Assembly: GCA_041752455.1 (NCBI GenBank)
Contig: JBGSWL010000114.1
Coordinates: 1-23,653, forward strand
Direction: 5' to 3'
Origin: JBGSWL01 sp041752455
GTDB taxonomy: Bacteria > Pseudomonadota > Alphaproteobacteria > Rhizobiales > Rhizobiaceae
DNA length: 23,653 nt
The translations under genes and the position numbers were made by a program. The notes below the pieces were generated by a model. It saw only the letters and a program-made list of their open reading frames with translations, searched no databases and was not told the DNA's origin. The first letter of the stretch is position 1, and every line of letters starts with the position of its first letter. Shown here in pieces: positions 15,289 through 23,364 of this stretch.

Positions 15289-15297
15289 GGTAAATTA
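15270..15297. promoter_or_regulatory. Operator-like dyad 2 (TTTACCT-N11-AGGTAAA)
   Basis: The arms TTTACCT (15270-15276) and AGGTAAA (15288-15294), followed by TTA, have exactly the same spacing as dyad 1. Both arms are shifted from the first copy by exactly 33 bases, about three helical turns, while most spacer bases differ. Confidence 0.6.
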
Positions 15298-15548
15298 GAT
15301 GACATCCATTGCGTTGCTCAAATGTGACGCACATCCGATCACGCATTTTGCATCGCACACTGAATCGTTAATATTTCTTTACAGTGAATACAGGTTGTTG
15401 CTAGTCAATCATGCAATCGGGGAAAGCACGGAAACAGGCGCGGTGTCATTTAACACCACGGCACTGAAGGGCGAAGCTTTAAATCAGGGCAATCAGGACG
15501 TAACGGGTCTTTGATCGTGCGTCCCAAACATCAGGGCGAGGCGGCACC

Positions 15549-17417
15549 ATGGCAATTTTGAATGCGACAACCGGTATTGACAACCTTCTCGGCGACAATG
15601 CCGATGACGATATCTTCAATATCGGTACAGGCACAGTCCAGGCGGGCGATCTCTTCCGCGGGCGCGGAAATCTGCTTGGTGGCATCGGCGATCTCGTCAA
15701 TCTGATCGGGACGGGAACCTTCGATTTCACCGGCACGACGTTTCAGGGCTTCGAGCGGCTGACATTTTCGGCCCAGGGCGACGTGATCCTTGACGAAACA
15801 TCCAACCAGTATGGCGGCGGTCTGATTTCCGCCGCAGTGATCACCGGCGTTGCGGGCTCTTCGCAAACCATCACGATCAACAACATCACCGGCGACTTGG
15901 CGCTCGGTCTCGTCTTTGCGGACTGGGACAGTGGCGAGGACATGATATTCCTCAACGGGACTGCGGGCAACGAAACGATCAGCGGCTCGAATGGCCAATC
16001 TGACACGATTCGCGGCGGCGCCGGTCTGGACATGCTCTACGGTCGTGGTGGCGATGATACGTTCATCCTTGTTGCCGGCGACGAGCAAGCGGGCGAACTG
16101 ATCCATGGCGGCGCTGGACAAGACACGCTGCGCGTAGAGGGCGGTGGCACTGTCGATTTCAGCGGCATGACGTTTGTTGCGGTGGAGAACGTGGTGCTGG
16201 CGGACGCCGAGGGTACGCGCGTGGTTGTGTCCCAGGCAACAATCGACGCATTTGCCGGCACCCTGGATGCGACGGCGAGTACGAACGACACACTTGCCAT
16301 AACCGACTTCGCCTTCCTTGGAACGTTCGGAACACCGGCCACGCGTGCGGCAGCATTCCAGTTGATGAATGACCTGTTCGACAGCGGGGTCGAAAACGTC
16401 GAATGGCAAGAGGGCGGCGCCACCAATGTGGCAACACGTTCGGAAGGCGTGGTCCTGGTCACCTCGACCGACAACGGCGGCGCCAACTGGTCAACCGGCA
16501 CCTTCACGTTTGATGCTGTCACCGGCAACCGGATCCAGAAGATCACCAATATGGATGACGGCTCCAGCATCCGGCGCGACTTCAGCGTTGAAACCGATAG
16601 CCTGTCCTATCAGGCGATTTCGAACATTGTCGGCAGCCAGAATACAATCGAGACCACCTATGCTCCCAGCGGTCTCATTGCTTTCAGTCAAACAATCAAC
16701 GACAACGGCACCGGGTCCTTCACAGTCTACGACGAAGCCGGTCGCGTGGACAGCCAAGCACAGATGGCCCTGAACGGGGTCGTCACAACGACCTACTTCA
16801 ACGATGCCAACCGCCGGATACAAGTCGTGCAGACCGATGCCTCGAACGCGGTCTCGGGCTGGCGGGAGATCATCACCGACTATGATCCGTCGACGCAGCA
16901 GATCACGGGCAAGATCACCTTTGATGACATTGGAAACGTCACAACCGACACCTACACTGGCGGCGTGCTGCAGTCGCGCGTGACAGAGGATGCCGGCGGC
17001 ACCAACGACCCGTGGTCGACGATCACCAACACCTATGTCGGCGGCGTCTTTTCCAGCGTCTATCACCAGTACGACAATGGCGGCGGTATGGTGCAGGGGT
17101 CTGCCAACGGCGACAAGATCGGCGGCGCAACTGGCTACAACGACGCATTGATCGGCAATGGCGGGGCAGACACCTTCGTCTTTTCCGTCGGCGGCGGCAA
17201 TGACCGTGCCCTCGACTTCAACCGTGGCCAGGGCGACTTGCTGGATTTACGTCAATTCGGCATCGCCACAGTTGACGATCTGGAGGCCGCTGCAGTCTCT
17301 ATCACGCAAAGCGGTGCCAACCTCGTCGTCAATCTCGGCGGCGGCGACAGCATCCAGATCAACGGCCAGTCCATGGCGACGCTGATGGACAGCGATTTCG
17401 TCTTGCTGCCGAGTTGA
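15549..17417 (+). CDS. RTX-like secreted calcium-binding protein with central YD-like strand repeats
   Basis: The 622-residue protein is acidic and glycine/aspartate-rich, without cysteine and without an N-terminal signal peptide. Nonapeptides of the GGxGxDxUx type occur at about 156-173 (GGAGLDMLY, GRGGDDTFI), 187-195 (GGAGQDTLR) and 536-544 (GNGGADTFV), with degenerate ones near 15-23 and 137-145. The C terminus (about 550-622, DFNRGQGDLLDLRQFG... to DFVLLPS) has the look of type I secretion signals of serralysin-like proteins. Residues about 310-510 form imperfect strand repeats such as TTYAPSGLIAFSQ, YDEAGRVDSQ and TDYDPSTQQITGKITFDD, resembling YD/Rhs-type repeats. No catalytic motif or transporter gene is visible. 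Its neighbours suggest an extracellular matrix role (inference). It ends at a strong terminator, so it is its own unit. Confidence 0.8.
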   Translation: MAILNATTGIDNLLGDNADDDIFNIGTGTVQAGDLFRGRGNLLGGIGDLVNLIGTGTFDFTGTTFQGFERLTFSAQGDVILDETSNQYGGGLISAAVITGVAGSSQTITINNITGDLALGLVFADWDSGEDMIFLNGTAGNETISGSNGQSDTIRGGAGLDMLYGRGGDDTFILVAGDEQAGELIHGGAGQDTLRVEGGGTVDFSGMTFVAVENVVLADAEGTRVVVSQATIDAFAGTLDATASTNDTLAITDFAFLGTFGTPATRAAAFQLMNDLFDSGVENVEWQEGGATNVATRSEGVVLVTSTDNGGANWSTGTFTFDAVTGNRIQKITNMDDGSSIRRDFSVETDSLSYQAISNIVGSQNTIETTYAPSGLIAFSQTINDNGTGSFTVYDEAGRVDSQAQMALNGVVTTTYFNDANRRIQVVQTDASNAVSGWREIITDYDPSTQQITGKITFDDIGNVTTDTYTGGVLQSRVTEDAGGTNDPWSTITNTYVGGVFSSVYHQYDNGGGMVQGSANGDKIGGATGYNDALIGNGGADTFVFSVGGGNDRALDFNRGQGDLLDLRQFGIATVDDLEAAAVSITQSGANLVVNLGGGDSIQINGQSMATLMDSDFVLLPS

Positions 17418-17488
17418 TCTGCCATTGACGAGGCGTCTCCGCCGATCGGATGCGGCAGTTCCGAAATTGCATGCCACTACCGAAGGCG

Positions 17489-17519
17489 AAGGCTGACCGA
17501 TTGCCGGTCAGCCTTTTTT
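17489..17519 (+). terminator. Intrinsic terminator after the RTX-like gene
   Basis: A perfect 11-base stem, AAGGCTGACCG with CGGTCAGCCTT, has a 5-base loop and runs into TTTTTT. It lies 72 bases after the stop. This is the clearest rho-independent terminator in the window. Confidence 0.9.
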
Positions 17520-17540
17520 CTGTTGAACTTTTCATCCGGA

Positions 17541-17629
17541 GCATGAATGCGCATGTGACGGCTGCTTCAGTTTCGCGCGCCTCGGGCCCAATGACCGGTC
17601 ATCAAAAACGTTGAAGCAGCCATTCATGC
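17541..17629 (+). promoter_or_regulatory. Long imperfect hairpin enclosing the start of the polymerase-like gene
   Basis: The right arm TGAAGCAGCCATTCATGC (17612-17629) contains the start codon (17626) and the only candidate ribosome-site region. It pairs fully with two blocks on the left, GCATGAAT (17541-17548) and GGCTGCTTCA (17560-17569), which are separated by an 11-base bulge. The 42-base loop holds a perfect 12-base palindrome, ATGACCGGTCAT (17591-17602). Confidence 0.55.
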
Positions 17630-18885
17630 AACGCCTCTCACACATTCTCGGCACCGGCATTGATCGGGTCAACCGGCTCAACACTGTTTCGGTGGGCCTC
17701 GCGTTCGGAGCGGGAGGTTCGGCGGGCACGGTGCTCGTATGGTTCGGGATGCTCTACGCCATCGTCCGCACAATCCAGATCAGGACGCCGATCGCACGGC
17801 CGCGCCCGATCCTTTTTCTGACCGTTGCAGCGCTTCTTTATTGGTTGAGCGGTGCGCTTATGGCCATTTCCAACCCGGATGATCCTTCAAACCGCTGGAT
17901 GCTTCTGGAGCGGGCCTTTGCGCCCGGCATCCTTGTGCTTTACGCGCGTCTCGTTGTTTCGCCGCCGCGCGCCACGCTGGTTTCGCTGCATGTCGCCGGA
18001 GCGGTCGGTGCGATCGCCTGCGCCTTCTGGGCCATTCTCGAAGTGTTGATTCTTGAGGAGGCGCGGGCGGCCGGCGCGGCGGGAAACTCCGGCCCGTTCT
18101 CAACGGTGGCGGCTGTCTTTTTTGCGTTCAGCCTCGCCGGATTTGGCGATCGCGGCGGGCGCGTTCCGCCAGCGCTGCGGGCCCTGTTTGCCCTCGGGGT
18201 ATTAGCGGGCGCTTACAGCGTCATCGCCAGCGGCATGCGCACACTCCTGCCTGCCCTCCTGCTTGTTCCGGCGATCCTGCTCGTCCTGCAGCCGTCCCTG
18301 TGGCGCTACATCAATGCGCGCAGCGTGCTGGTGGCGCTTTTTGCCGCGGCCGCCCTCGCCCTTGTGACCGCCGACACCCTGGTGGTCCGTATCGGAACAT
18401 TGGCCGCCGAAATTTCGGCTGACGGATTTGCACCAAACCCTGCCACATCGCTTGGTCAACGCATGGCCATCTGGCAATGCGGACTGGAGGCGGTGCCCGA
18501 CCTCTGGCTGACCGGCGACGGCAGGGCGGATGCGCAAACCCTGATGGGTGATTGCACACAGGCGTCCACAGGCAAGCGGCTGCAATTTTCACACTATCAC
18601 AACGCTCCCCTCACGGCGCTGCTCTACGGCGGCCTGTTGGAACTGGTCGCCGTCCTTGGCCTGCTTTTGTCGCCGCTGCTCGTCCTTGCAGACGTGCGCA
18701 AAGCGCACTCGGACACCATGCGGGCAGGCATCGCCCTGACGTGCTGCCTCGTCACCATTTATGCGCTCAACGGCGCGACCAACCTGATGCTCGGCCACGA
18801 TCTTCTGGATGCGCTGTATGTCTATTTCATCGCCGCGACACTTTCCGTTGCGCGCAACGATGAAAGGGAACATCCAAGTCCATGA
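17626..18885 (+). CDS. O-antigen ligase/polymerase-like membrane protein (Wzy/WaaL type)
   Basis: The protein is about 419 residues with roughly ten hydrophobic segments, so it lies in the inner membrane. Such proteins polymerise or transfer lipid-linked glycans at the periplasmic face. The family signature is the large loop before the last helices: GQRMAIWQCGLEAVPDLWLTGDG followed by a histidine block (SHYHNAPLTALLYGGLLEL), comparable with the Wzy_C HN-L motif. Sequence conservation is otherwise low, as is usual, so ligase and polymerase cannot be separated. The ATG at 17626 is chosen; a TTG at 17611 is in frame. Both lie in a large hairpin. It overlaps the next gene by 4 bases (ATGA), showing a two-gene operon. 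Confidence 0.75.
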   Translation: MQRLSHILGTGIDRVNRLNTVSVGLAFGAGGSAGTVLVWFGMLYAIVRTIQIRTPIARPRPILFLTVAALLYWLSGALMAISNPDDPSNRWMLLERAFAPGILVLYARLVVSPPRATLVSLHVAGAVGAIACAFWAILEVLILEEARAAGAAGNSGPFSTVAAVFFAFSLAGFGDRGGRVPPALRALFALGVLAGAYSVIASGMRTLLPALLLVPAILLVLQPSLWRYINARSVLVALFAAAALALVTADTLVVRIGTLAAEISADGFAPNPATSLGQRMAIWQCGLEAVPDLWLTGDGRADAQTLMGDCTQASTGKRLQFSHYHNAPLTALLYGGLLELVAVLGLLLSPLLVLADVRKAHSDTMRAGIALTCCLVTIYALNGATNLMLGHDLLDALYVYFIAATLSVARNDEREHPSP

Positions 18886-19433
18886 CCAAGAAGCGCTCCC
18901 TTGATCTGGCGGCAGCCGGCATCGGCTTTGTCGTTCTCTCGCCGATCATGGTCCTGATTGCTTTGTTCATTGCCCTGCAGCGGGACGGTCCGGTGCTTTT
19001 TGCGCAAAGGCGCATCGGGCAAGGCGGCCAGCCTTTCACTTGCTACAAGTTTCGCACCATGGCGGTCGGCACGCCGCAGGTTGCGACCCATACGCTGGAT
19101 GGCAGTTCCATCACGCCTGTCGGCGCCATTCTGCGCCGGACCAAGCTCGATGAACTGCCGCAACTCTGGAATGTGTTGCGCGGTGAGATGAGCCTTGTCG
19201 GGCCCCGCCCCTGCCTGCCGACGCAAAGGGCGCTGATTTCGGCGCGTCAGGCGCATGGGGTCTCAAACCTCAAGCCCGGCATCACCGGGCTGGCGCAGGT
19301 GCGCGGCATCGACATGCGCGACCCTGAACGCCTCGCGCAGATAGACGCCGAGTATGGGCGGCGCGCAGGGCTCGCTCTCGACCTTTCGATCATCGCAGCC
19401 ACCCTCCTGCCATTCCTGGCAAGAAGGCTCTGA
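18882..19433 (+). CDS. Small monotopic phosphoglycosyl transferase (bacterial sugar transferase, PglC/ExoY-like)
   Basis: This enzyme moves a sugar phosphate from a nucleotide sugar onto undecaprenyl phosphate, the first membrane step of polysaccharide or glycan assembly. At 183 residues it is the minimal catalytic form, without the multi-helix N-terminal domain of WbaP-type proteins. Visible motifs are the re-entrant membrane helix with Ser20-Pro21 (residues about 8-32), YKFRTM (55-60), the catalytic Asp90-Glu91 in TKLDELPQLWNVLRGEMSLVGPRP, and KPGITGLAQVRG (131-142). It is translationally coupled to the polymerase-like gene by the ATGA overlap. The sugar cannot be told from the sequence. 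It ends 6 bases from the convergent cysNC stop, with no terminator visible between them. Confidence 0.92.
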   Translation: MTKKRSLDLAAAGIGFVVLSPIMVLIALFIALQRDGPVLFAQRRIGQGGQPFTCYKFRTMAVGTPQVATHTLDGSSITPVGAILRRTKLDELPQLWNVLRGEMSLVGPRPCLPTQRALISARQAHGVSNLKPGITGLAQVRGIDMRDPERLAQIDAEYGRRAGLALDLSIIAATLLPFLARRL

Positions 19434-19439
19434 CTCGCA

Positions 19440-21347
19440 TCAGTCCGTGATGAAGCCGCGATCGAGCAGCAGCCTGATGCAGGCGTCGGACGCTTCTTCC
19501 GCTGTCATCGTTGTCGTATCAACCGTCAGCTGCGGATTTTCCGGAACTTCATAAGGCGAGTTGATGCCGGTGAAGTTGGCGATCTGCCCGGCGCGGGCCT
19601 TCTTGTAGAGGCCTTTGACGTCGCGCTGTTCGGCAACCTCAAGCGGCGTGTCCACGTGGATCAGCAGGAATTCGCCATCAGGCAGCAGTGCGCGCGCCAG
19701 ACGCCGCTCGGCGCGGAACGGCGAGATGAACGACACCAGCGTAATCAGCCCGGCGTCGGTCATCAGTTTGGCAACTTCGGCAATGCGGCGGATGTTCTCG
19801 ACGCGGTCGGTATCGGTGAACCCCAGATCCTTGTTGAGGCCGTGGCGCACATTGTCGCCATCAAGCAGCATGGTGTGGTGGCCCGAAGCGGTCAGTTTCT
19901 TGTCGACAATGTTGGCGATGGTCGATTTGCCGGAGCCCGACAGTCCGGTGAACCAAAGCACGCAGGGCTTCTGGTGCTTCAGCGCGGACCGTGTTTCCTT
20001 GGTCACATCGGTCGCCTGCCAGTGGATATTGGCCGACCGGCGCAGGGCAAAATGGATAAGGCCCATGCCGACCGTGGCATTGCTCAACTTGTCGATCAGG
20101 ATGAACCCACCGGTCTCCCGGTTCACATGGTAAGGATCAAATCCGATCTGGCGATCGAGCGTCACATTGCAGACCCCGATCTCGTTGAGTTCGAGATTGC
20201 GGGCGGCCTCGTGGGCAAGCGTGTTCACGTCGATCTTGTATTTCGGCGACCCGATCGTTGCCTGGGCAATCTGGGTGCCGCATTTCAGTAGATAAGTCCG
20301 GCCCGGGAACAGCTTTTCCTCGGCCATCCAGAGCACTGTCGTTTCAAACTGGCTGCCGATCTCTGCCGGTTGGGCTGCGGCGCAGATCATGTCGCCGCGC
20401 GACACATCGATTTCGTCGGCAAGCGTCAGCGTGACCGACTGGCCTGCGACCGCCTCCTCCAGATCGCCATCCATCGTCACGATGCGGGCAACGGTCGATT
20501 CCTTGGCCGACGGCAAGACCTTGATGCGGTCGCCGCGCTTGACCGTTCCACCGGCGATCTGGCCGGCAAAGCCGCGAAAGTCGAGGTTCGGCCGGTTGAC
20601 CCATTGCACCGGCATGCGCATCGGCAGCGCCTGGACATCCTCGTCCACATTCACCGTTTCCAGATACTCCATCAGCGAGGGCCCGGAATACCATTCCATC
20701 GCTTTTGACGGCTCGACGACATTGTCGCCTCCCAGCGCCGACATCGGGATCGACGTGATGTGCATTTCACGCCCGAGCGAGTGGGCAAACGCGCGGTAGG
20801 CGATGTCGATTTCCGCAAAGATGCGCTGGTCATAGCCGACCAGATCCATCTTGTTGACCGCGAGCACCGCATGGCGGATGCCAAGGCTGGCGACGATGAA
20901 CGAATGGCGCCGCGTCTGGGTGAGGATGCCCTTGCGCGCATCGATCAGGATGATCGCAAGCTCTGCGGTCGAAGCACCGGTTGCCATGTTGCGGGTGTAC
21001 TGCTCATGGCCGGGCGTATCGGCGACGATGAACTTGCGCCGATCGGTGGAAAAGAAGCGATAGGCCACATCAATGGTGATGCCCTGCTCGCGCTCGGAAG
21101 CCAGGCCGTCGACCAGCAGCGCCAGATCGATGCGCTCACCTTGGGTCCCGACTTTCTTTGAATCGCGTTCGATGGCGGCCAACTGATCTTCGAAGATCAT
21201 CTTGGATTCATAAAGCAGGCGCCCGATGAGCGTCGACTTTCCGTCATCCACACTGCCGCAGGTGATGAAGCGGAGCAGTGACTTGTTCTCGTGCGCCTTC
21301 AGGTAGGCATCGATATCGGTGGCGATGAGATCGGAGATATGGGCCAT
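19440..21347 (-). CDS. cysNC: Bifunctional sulfate adenylyltransferase subunit 1 / adenylylsulfate kinase (CysNC, NodQ-like)
   Basis: This fusion makes activated sulfate. The N-terminal GTPase (residues about 1-450) drives ATP sulfurylase together with CysD; the C-terminal APS kinase (about 455-635) phosphorylates APS to PAPS. GTPase motifs: GSVDDGKST (31-39), DTPGHEQY, and NKMD. Kinase motifs: GLSGSGKST from residue 468, DGDNVRHGLN, the FISPFRAERR block with the SP serine, and KARAGQIANFTGINSPYE. Both active sites look complete. Its ATG shares one base with the cysD TGA (TGATG), so translation is coupled. In rhizobia the same fusion serves cysteine synthesis or sulfation of Nod factors and polysaccharides; the context here does not decide between them, though an adjacent glycan module is suggestive. 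Confidence 0.97.
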   Translation of the reverse strand: MAHISDLIATDIDAYLKAHENKSLLRFITCGSVDDGKSTLIGRLLYESKMIFEDQLAAIERDSKKVGTQGERIDLALLVDGLASEREQGITIDVAYRFFSTDRRKFIVADTPGHEQYTRNMATGASTAELAIILIDARKGILTQTRRHSFIVASLGIRHAVLAVNKMDLVGYDQRIFAEIDIAYRAFAHSLGREMHITSIPMSALGGDNVVEPSKAMEWYSGPSLMEYLETVNVDEDVQALPMRMPVQWVNRPNLDFRGFAGQIAGGTVKRGDRIKVLPSAKESTVARIVTMDGDLEEAVAGQSVTLTLADEIDVSRGDMICAAAQPAEIGSQFETTVLWMAEEKLFPGRTYLLKCGTQIAQATIGSPKYKIDVNTLAHEAARNLELNEIGVCNVTLDRQIGFDPYHVNRETGGFILIDKLSNATVGMGLIHFALRRSANIHWQATDVTKETRSALKHQKPCVLWFTGLSGSGKSTIANIVDKKLTASGHHTMLLDGDNVRHGLNKDLGFTDTDRVENIRRIAEVAKLMTDAGLITLVSFISPFRAERRLARALLPDGEFLLIHVDTPLEVAEQRDVKGLYKKARAGQIANFTGINSPYEVPENPQLTVDTTTMTAEEASDACIRLLLDRGFITD

Positions 21348-22249
21348 CAGAAATAGCCTTCCTGCTTTTTCTTTTCCATGGAGGCAGACTGGTCGTGGTC
21401 GATGGCGCGACCCTGTCGCTCGGAGGTCGTGGTCAACAACATTTCCTGGATGATCTCGGGAAGCGTTGCGGCACTGCTTTCGACAGCACCGGTCAGCGGG
21501 TAGCAGCCGAGCGTGCGGAAGCGCACCATCCGGTTCTGCCGTGTTGCCGCCAACTCTGCTGGCAACCGGTCATCGTCGGCCATGATCAACATGCCGTTGT
21601 AGCTGACCACCGGGCGCTCGGCCGCATAATACAGCGGCACGATCTCGATGCCTTCGAGGTGAATGTACTGCCAGATGTCGAGTTCGGTCCAATTGGAGAG
21701 CGGGAAGACGCGGATCGATTCGCCTGCCGCCTTGCGCGCATTGTAAAGCTTCCACAATTCGGGCCGCTGGTTCTTCGGGTCCCAGCGGTGATCCGTGGTG
21801 CGGAACGAGAAGATGCGCTCCTTGGAGCGCGACTTTTCCTCGTCGCGCCGCGCGCCGCCGAAGGCCACATCGAACTTGTGCCTTTCCAGCGCCTGCTTCA
21901 GCCCTTGCGTCTTCATCACGTCCGTGTGGACGGTCGAGCCGCTGTCGAACGGATTGATCCCGTTGGCGATGCCCTCCTCGTTGACATGGACGATCAGGCG
22001 CATGCCGCTGTCGCGCGCCATCTTCTCGCGCATTTCATACATGGCGCGGAACTTCCAGGTCGTGTCCACGTGCAGAAGCGGGAATGGCGGCACGGCAGGG
22101 AAAAACGCCTTGCGTGCCAGATGCAGCATGACCGCCGAATCCTTGCCGATCGAATAGAGCATCACCGGGTTTTCCGCCTCGGCGACCACCTCGCGCATGA
22201 TGTGGATGCTCTCGGCTTCAAGCCGCTGCAGATGTGTCAGGGTTTTCAT
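21347..22249 (-). CDS. cysD: Sulfate adenylyltransferase subunit 2
   Basis: This is the catalytic subunit of ATP sulfurylase, which makes adenylyl sulfate from sulfate and ATP with the CysN GTPase. It belongs to the PP-loop/PAPS reductase family: the nucleotide loop YSIGKDS (residues 32-38) and the GGARRDEEKSRSKER block (131-145) are intact, and the C-terminal RxxGCYPLTGAVES region is present. The length of 300 residues is standard. It is the middle gene of cysQ-cysD-cysNC; the gap to cysQ is 30 bases and cysNC starts within its stop codon. No strong ribosome site precedes the ATG at 22249. Confidence 0.97.
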   Translation of the reverse strand: MKTLTHLQRLEAESIHIMREVVAEAENPVMLYSIGKDSAVMLHLARKAFFPAVPPFPLLHVDTTWKFRAMYEMREKMARDSGMRLIVHVNEEGIANGINPFDSGSTVHTDVMKTQGLKQALERHKFDVAFGGARRDEEKSRSKERIFSFRTTDHRWDPKNQRPELWKLYNARKAAGESIRVFPLSNWTELDIWQYIHLEGIEIVPLYYAAERPVVSYNGMLIMADDDRLPAELAATRQNRMVRFRTLGCYPLTGAVESSAATLPEIIQEMLLTTTSERQGRAIDHDQSASMEKKKQEGYF

Positions 22250-22279
22250 GATGGCAGACGATCCGTCGTGATCTCGGTT

Positions 22280-23077
22280 TCAGCGAAATGCCAGTTTGCA
22301 TCGGCTGGCTGCACCCGGCGTGCAGGCGATGAAGTTCGGGTTGCGGTACTCAGGTTTGCCATAGGCAAGCGTTGCACCATCCTCAAGCAAAACCATTCCT
22401 CCTGCAGCAGCGAGAACAGCATGGCCTGCTGCGGTGTCCCATTCCATGGTCGGTCCGAACCGCGGATAGACGTCGGCTTCGCCCGCCGCGAGCAGGCAGA
22501 ACTTGAGCGACGATCCGGCGCTGACCCGTTCGGTCACGCCATGGCGCGCCAGGAAGGCCTCGGTATCCGGCGTGCAGTGTGACCGGCTGGCGACCGCCGT
22601 CATCGCATCGGAGCAGGTACGAACCTCAAGCGGACGCTGATCGCCATCGGCCATGAGCTCGAACGCGCCCTGCCCCGCCACGCCGACAAACAGGCGCCCA
22701 AGGGCTGGCGCGCTGACAATTCCGGCGACCGGCCTGCCATCGACGATCAAGGCAATGTTGATGGTGAACTCGCCGGTTTTCGCAACGAATTCCTTGGTGC
22801 CGTCGATCGGATCAACCAGCAGAAACGTGCCGCCTTCAACCGCCGCATGGGTTTCCGCGCGTTCTTCGGTGACCACGGGGATGGATGGCATGTGCTCGGC
22901 CAGCGCTGCGCACACAATGTCATTGACGGCAATGTCGGCCTCGGTGACGGGTGAGCCGTCGGCCTTCTGCTGAACGTCCGGCGCGCGATCATGGATTGCC
23001 ATGGCGACACGCTCGGCATTGCGGAGCGCGGGCATAAGCGCATCAAGCATTCCCGATTGCCGAATGTCGACGCCCAT
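22280..23077 (-). CDS. cysQ: 3'(2'),5'-bisphosphate nucleotidase
   Basis: This enzyme hydrolyses PAP, the by-product of PAPS use, to AMP and phosphate, and may also control PAPS levels. It is a member of the inositol monophosphatase superfamily. Metal-binding motifs are visible: SPVTEAD (42-48), Glu71-Glu72, DPIDGT (89-94) and WDTAAGHA (213-220). From the ATG at 23077 it is 265 residues. That start has AAGGA at 7 bases; the in-frame ATG at 23083 is too close to it, and longer frames would add a low-quality N-terminal extension. It leads the sulfate-activation operon, so PAPS synthesis and PAP removal are probably made together. No promoter is obvious in the 287 bases upstream. Confidence 0.93.
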   Translation of the reverse strand: MGVDIRQSGMLDALMPALRNAERVAMAIHDRAPDVQQKADGSPVTEADIAVNDIVCAALAEHMPSIPVVTEERAETHAAVEGGTFLLVDPIDGTKEFVAKTGEFTINIALIVDGRPVAGIVSAPALGRLFVGVAGQGAFELMADGDQRPLEVRTCSDAMTAVASRSHCTPDTEAFLARHGVTERVSAGSSLKFCLLAAGEADVYPRFGPTMEWDTAAGHAVLAAAGGMVLLEDGATLAYGKPEYRNPNFIACTPGAASRCKLAFR

Positions 23078-23364
23078 CACCATGTCCTTGCCGTTTCCAA
23101 CATCACCGGGACCATTCCCGCCAAAGCCCTTATCGGCGGGTTGCAGACCAAGGTGAAGGTGCCAACTGTGGCAAAATGGGCTGTCTGGAGAAACCGTTTC
23201 CAACAATCGGGTCCGGCGGGATGATTTCCGGTTTTCTATTTCGTCTCGGGCGCGCCGGTGCCCTTAAATCGACTAAGCGGCGCGAAACCGCCCACAACAA
23301 CCGCTGGCTGTCATCTCCGTGATGCAAACGTCGCTGATTTGCAGCGTTCGTCAACTGAAAGATT

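Larger units (their letters stand above)
15036..15548. other. 513-base intergenic regulatory region
   Basis: This is the largest gap in the window. From about 15230 to 15430 it is notably richer in A and T than its surroundings. It contains the oxidoreductase leader with a terminator-like hairpin, two tandem operator-like dyads, and the upstream region of the RTX-like gene. A 71-codon frame starts at 15299 directly after the second dyad, but it has no ribosome site and no recognisable product, so I do not call it. A weak rightward promoter is possible (TTGCAT at 15348, TAATAT at 15369), and TTTACA occurs at 15378. Confidence 0.6.

Noticed and set aside
15299..15514. A 71-codon frame between the dyads and the RTX-like gene
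   Set aside because: It has no ribosome site and no recognisable product, and it starts in the last bases of an operator-like repeat. It is more likely leader sequence.
15531..16409. A 292-codon minus-strand frame opposite the RTX-like gene
   Set aside because: The plus strand encodes RTX nonapeptides in the same place, and the antisense product has no domain.
15549..17417. Contact-dependent or Rhs-type toxin, suggested by the YD-like repeats
   Set aside because: There is no toxic C-terminal domain, no immunity gene downstream and no Rhs core motif. The C terminus looks like a type I secretion signal.
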